40,149 bases of DNA, from NCBI GenBank assembly GCA_002712305.1, contig PATE01000085.1, positions 40,324 through 80,472 on the forward strand. The letters are read 5' to 3'. Below are positions 39,972 through 40,149 of the stretch, one piece after another. The notes under the pieces are model-generated. The model saw only the letters and a program-made list of their open reading frames with translations. It made no database searches and had not been told where the DNA came from. The translations under genes were made by a program, and so were the position numbers. This DNA is from Gemmatimonadota bacterium. Lineage in GTDB: Bacteria > Latescibacterota > UBA2968 > UBA8231. Positions within the stretch are counted from its first letter, which is position 1; each line of letters begins with the position of its first letter.

Positions 39972-40035
39972 TCGTCGTTTTCGGTGGTCAGTCAGGGGAC
40001 TGCGGGGGCACGTCACGGGGCCGATCCGGAGCGAG

Positions 40036-40055
40036 CCTGGGGGGAAGACCCCAGG
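40036..40055 (-). terminator. Stem-loop after the partial gene at the right edge
   Basis: CCTGGGG/CCCCAGG with a six-base loop begins eight bases after the stop of the partial reading frame at 40063. No T tract follows. It is a plausible terminator and supports a gene ending there. Confidence 0.5.
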
Positions 40056-40062
40056 AAATACC

Positions 40063-40149
40063 TCAAAAAGTCCGATCTTCCAGCAACTGGCGAACGACCG
40101 GTCTGACGAAGACACCATCCAATGGCATTTTCGACAGAGCGTCGGCCAT
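40063..40149 (-). CDS. 3' end of an unidentified gene (partial)
   Basis: This minus-strand frame is open from the right edge of the window to TGA at 40063-40065. The visible 28 residues end VRQLLEDRTF and begin with ATG at the very edge, which may be an internal Met. A stem-loop follows the stop, and the next gene downstream starts at 39971. Too short for a family assignment. Confidence 0.4.
   Translation of the reverse strand: MADALSKMPLDGVFVRPVVRQLLEDRTF

Noticed and set aside
39972-40118. Longer N-terminus for the surface protein starting at 40118
   Set aside because: It would have no signal peptide at the start, and would overlap a stem-loop and the end of the upstream reading frame. 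The ATG at 39971 gives a normal signal peptide.
1-40149. CRISPR arrays, transposases, integrases or prophage genes
   Set aside because: No regularly spaced repeats, transposase motifs or phage structural proteins were seen on either strand.

Overview
This is a GC-rich bacterial window of about 40 kb, almost entirely coding, with a mix of core housekeeping genes and envelope or sugar-metabolism genes. No plasmid, phage, insertion-sequence or CRISPR signature is visible. The large protein at the right end finishes in a FlgD/type IX-like C-terminal domain (YPAYPNPFNPET, then a final strand ending RKALYLK) and carries cohesin- and dockerin-like modules. That combination, with lipoproteins and an outer-membrane barrel protein, points to a diderm of the FCB supergroup or a neighbouring candidate phylum. 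The uronate dehydrogenase-like, DegT and epimerase genes make Latescibacterota (WS3) my best guess, but this is inference only.

Left block (1-9312, all minus strand). Reading with transcription: a TPR protein, efp, accB, accC, gcvH, an HNH endonuclease, scpA, scpB, an RluB-type pseudouridine synthase, cmk, and the first 19 codons of a gene that is probably rpsA. Spacing is tight, with several stop/start overlaps. The block joins translation (EF-P, pseudouridine synthase, S1), fatty-acid initiation (AccBC) and chromosome segregation (ScpAB). A tRNA-Lys(CTT) gene with its own promoter and hairpin terminator is transcribed divergently from it.

Middle block (9.6-24 kb). A hybrid sensor kinase (REC-coil-GAF-PAS-HisKA-HATPase) is followed by a receiver domain in another frame, apparently split by one extra base. 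Next are a small unknown gene, a minus-strand group (WecA-like transferase, uronate dehydrogenase-like enzyme, P-loop kinase, NupC-type nucleoside transporter) and, divergently, a DegT aminotransferase with an NAD-dependent epimerase. A plus-strand envelope operon follows: a very large metallopeptidase/beta-propeller/barrel protein, a 42-codon microprotein with a strong ribosome binding site, and two lipoproteins (one with TPRs), linked by 4-base stop/start overlaps.

Right block (23.8-35.4 kb, all minus strand). Twelve consecutive genes, rpmI-rplT-pheS-pheT-(coiled coil)-zapA-rny-ymdB-xseA-xseB-recN-pgsA, lie downstream of a near-consensus promoter whose spacer contains one arm of a 10-bp inverted repeat. 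The usual infC is absent upstream of rpmI. From 35.45 to 39.97 kb is a 1506-residue secreted modular protein, and the 3' end of one more gene enters at the right edge.

The strongest leads for new biology are the envelope operon around 18.9-23.9 kb, the possible frameshift in the hybrid kinase, the promoter/inverted-repeat overlap before rpmI, the hairpin-rich rplT-pheS gap, and an orphan intrinsic terminator at 12.7 kb that suggests a small RNA.
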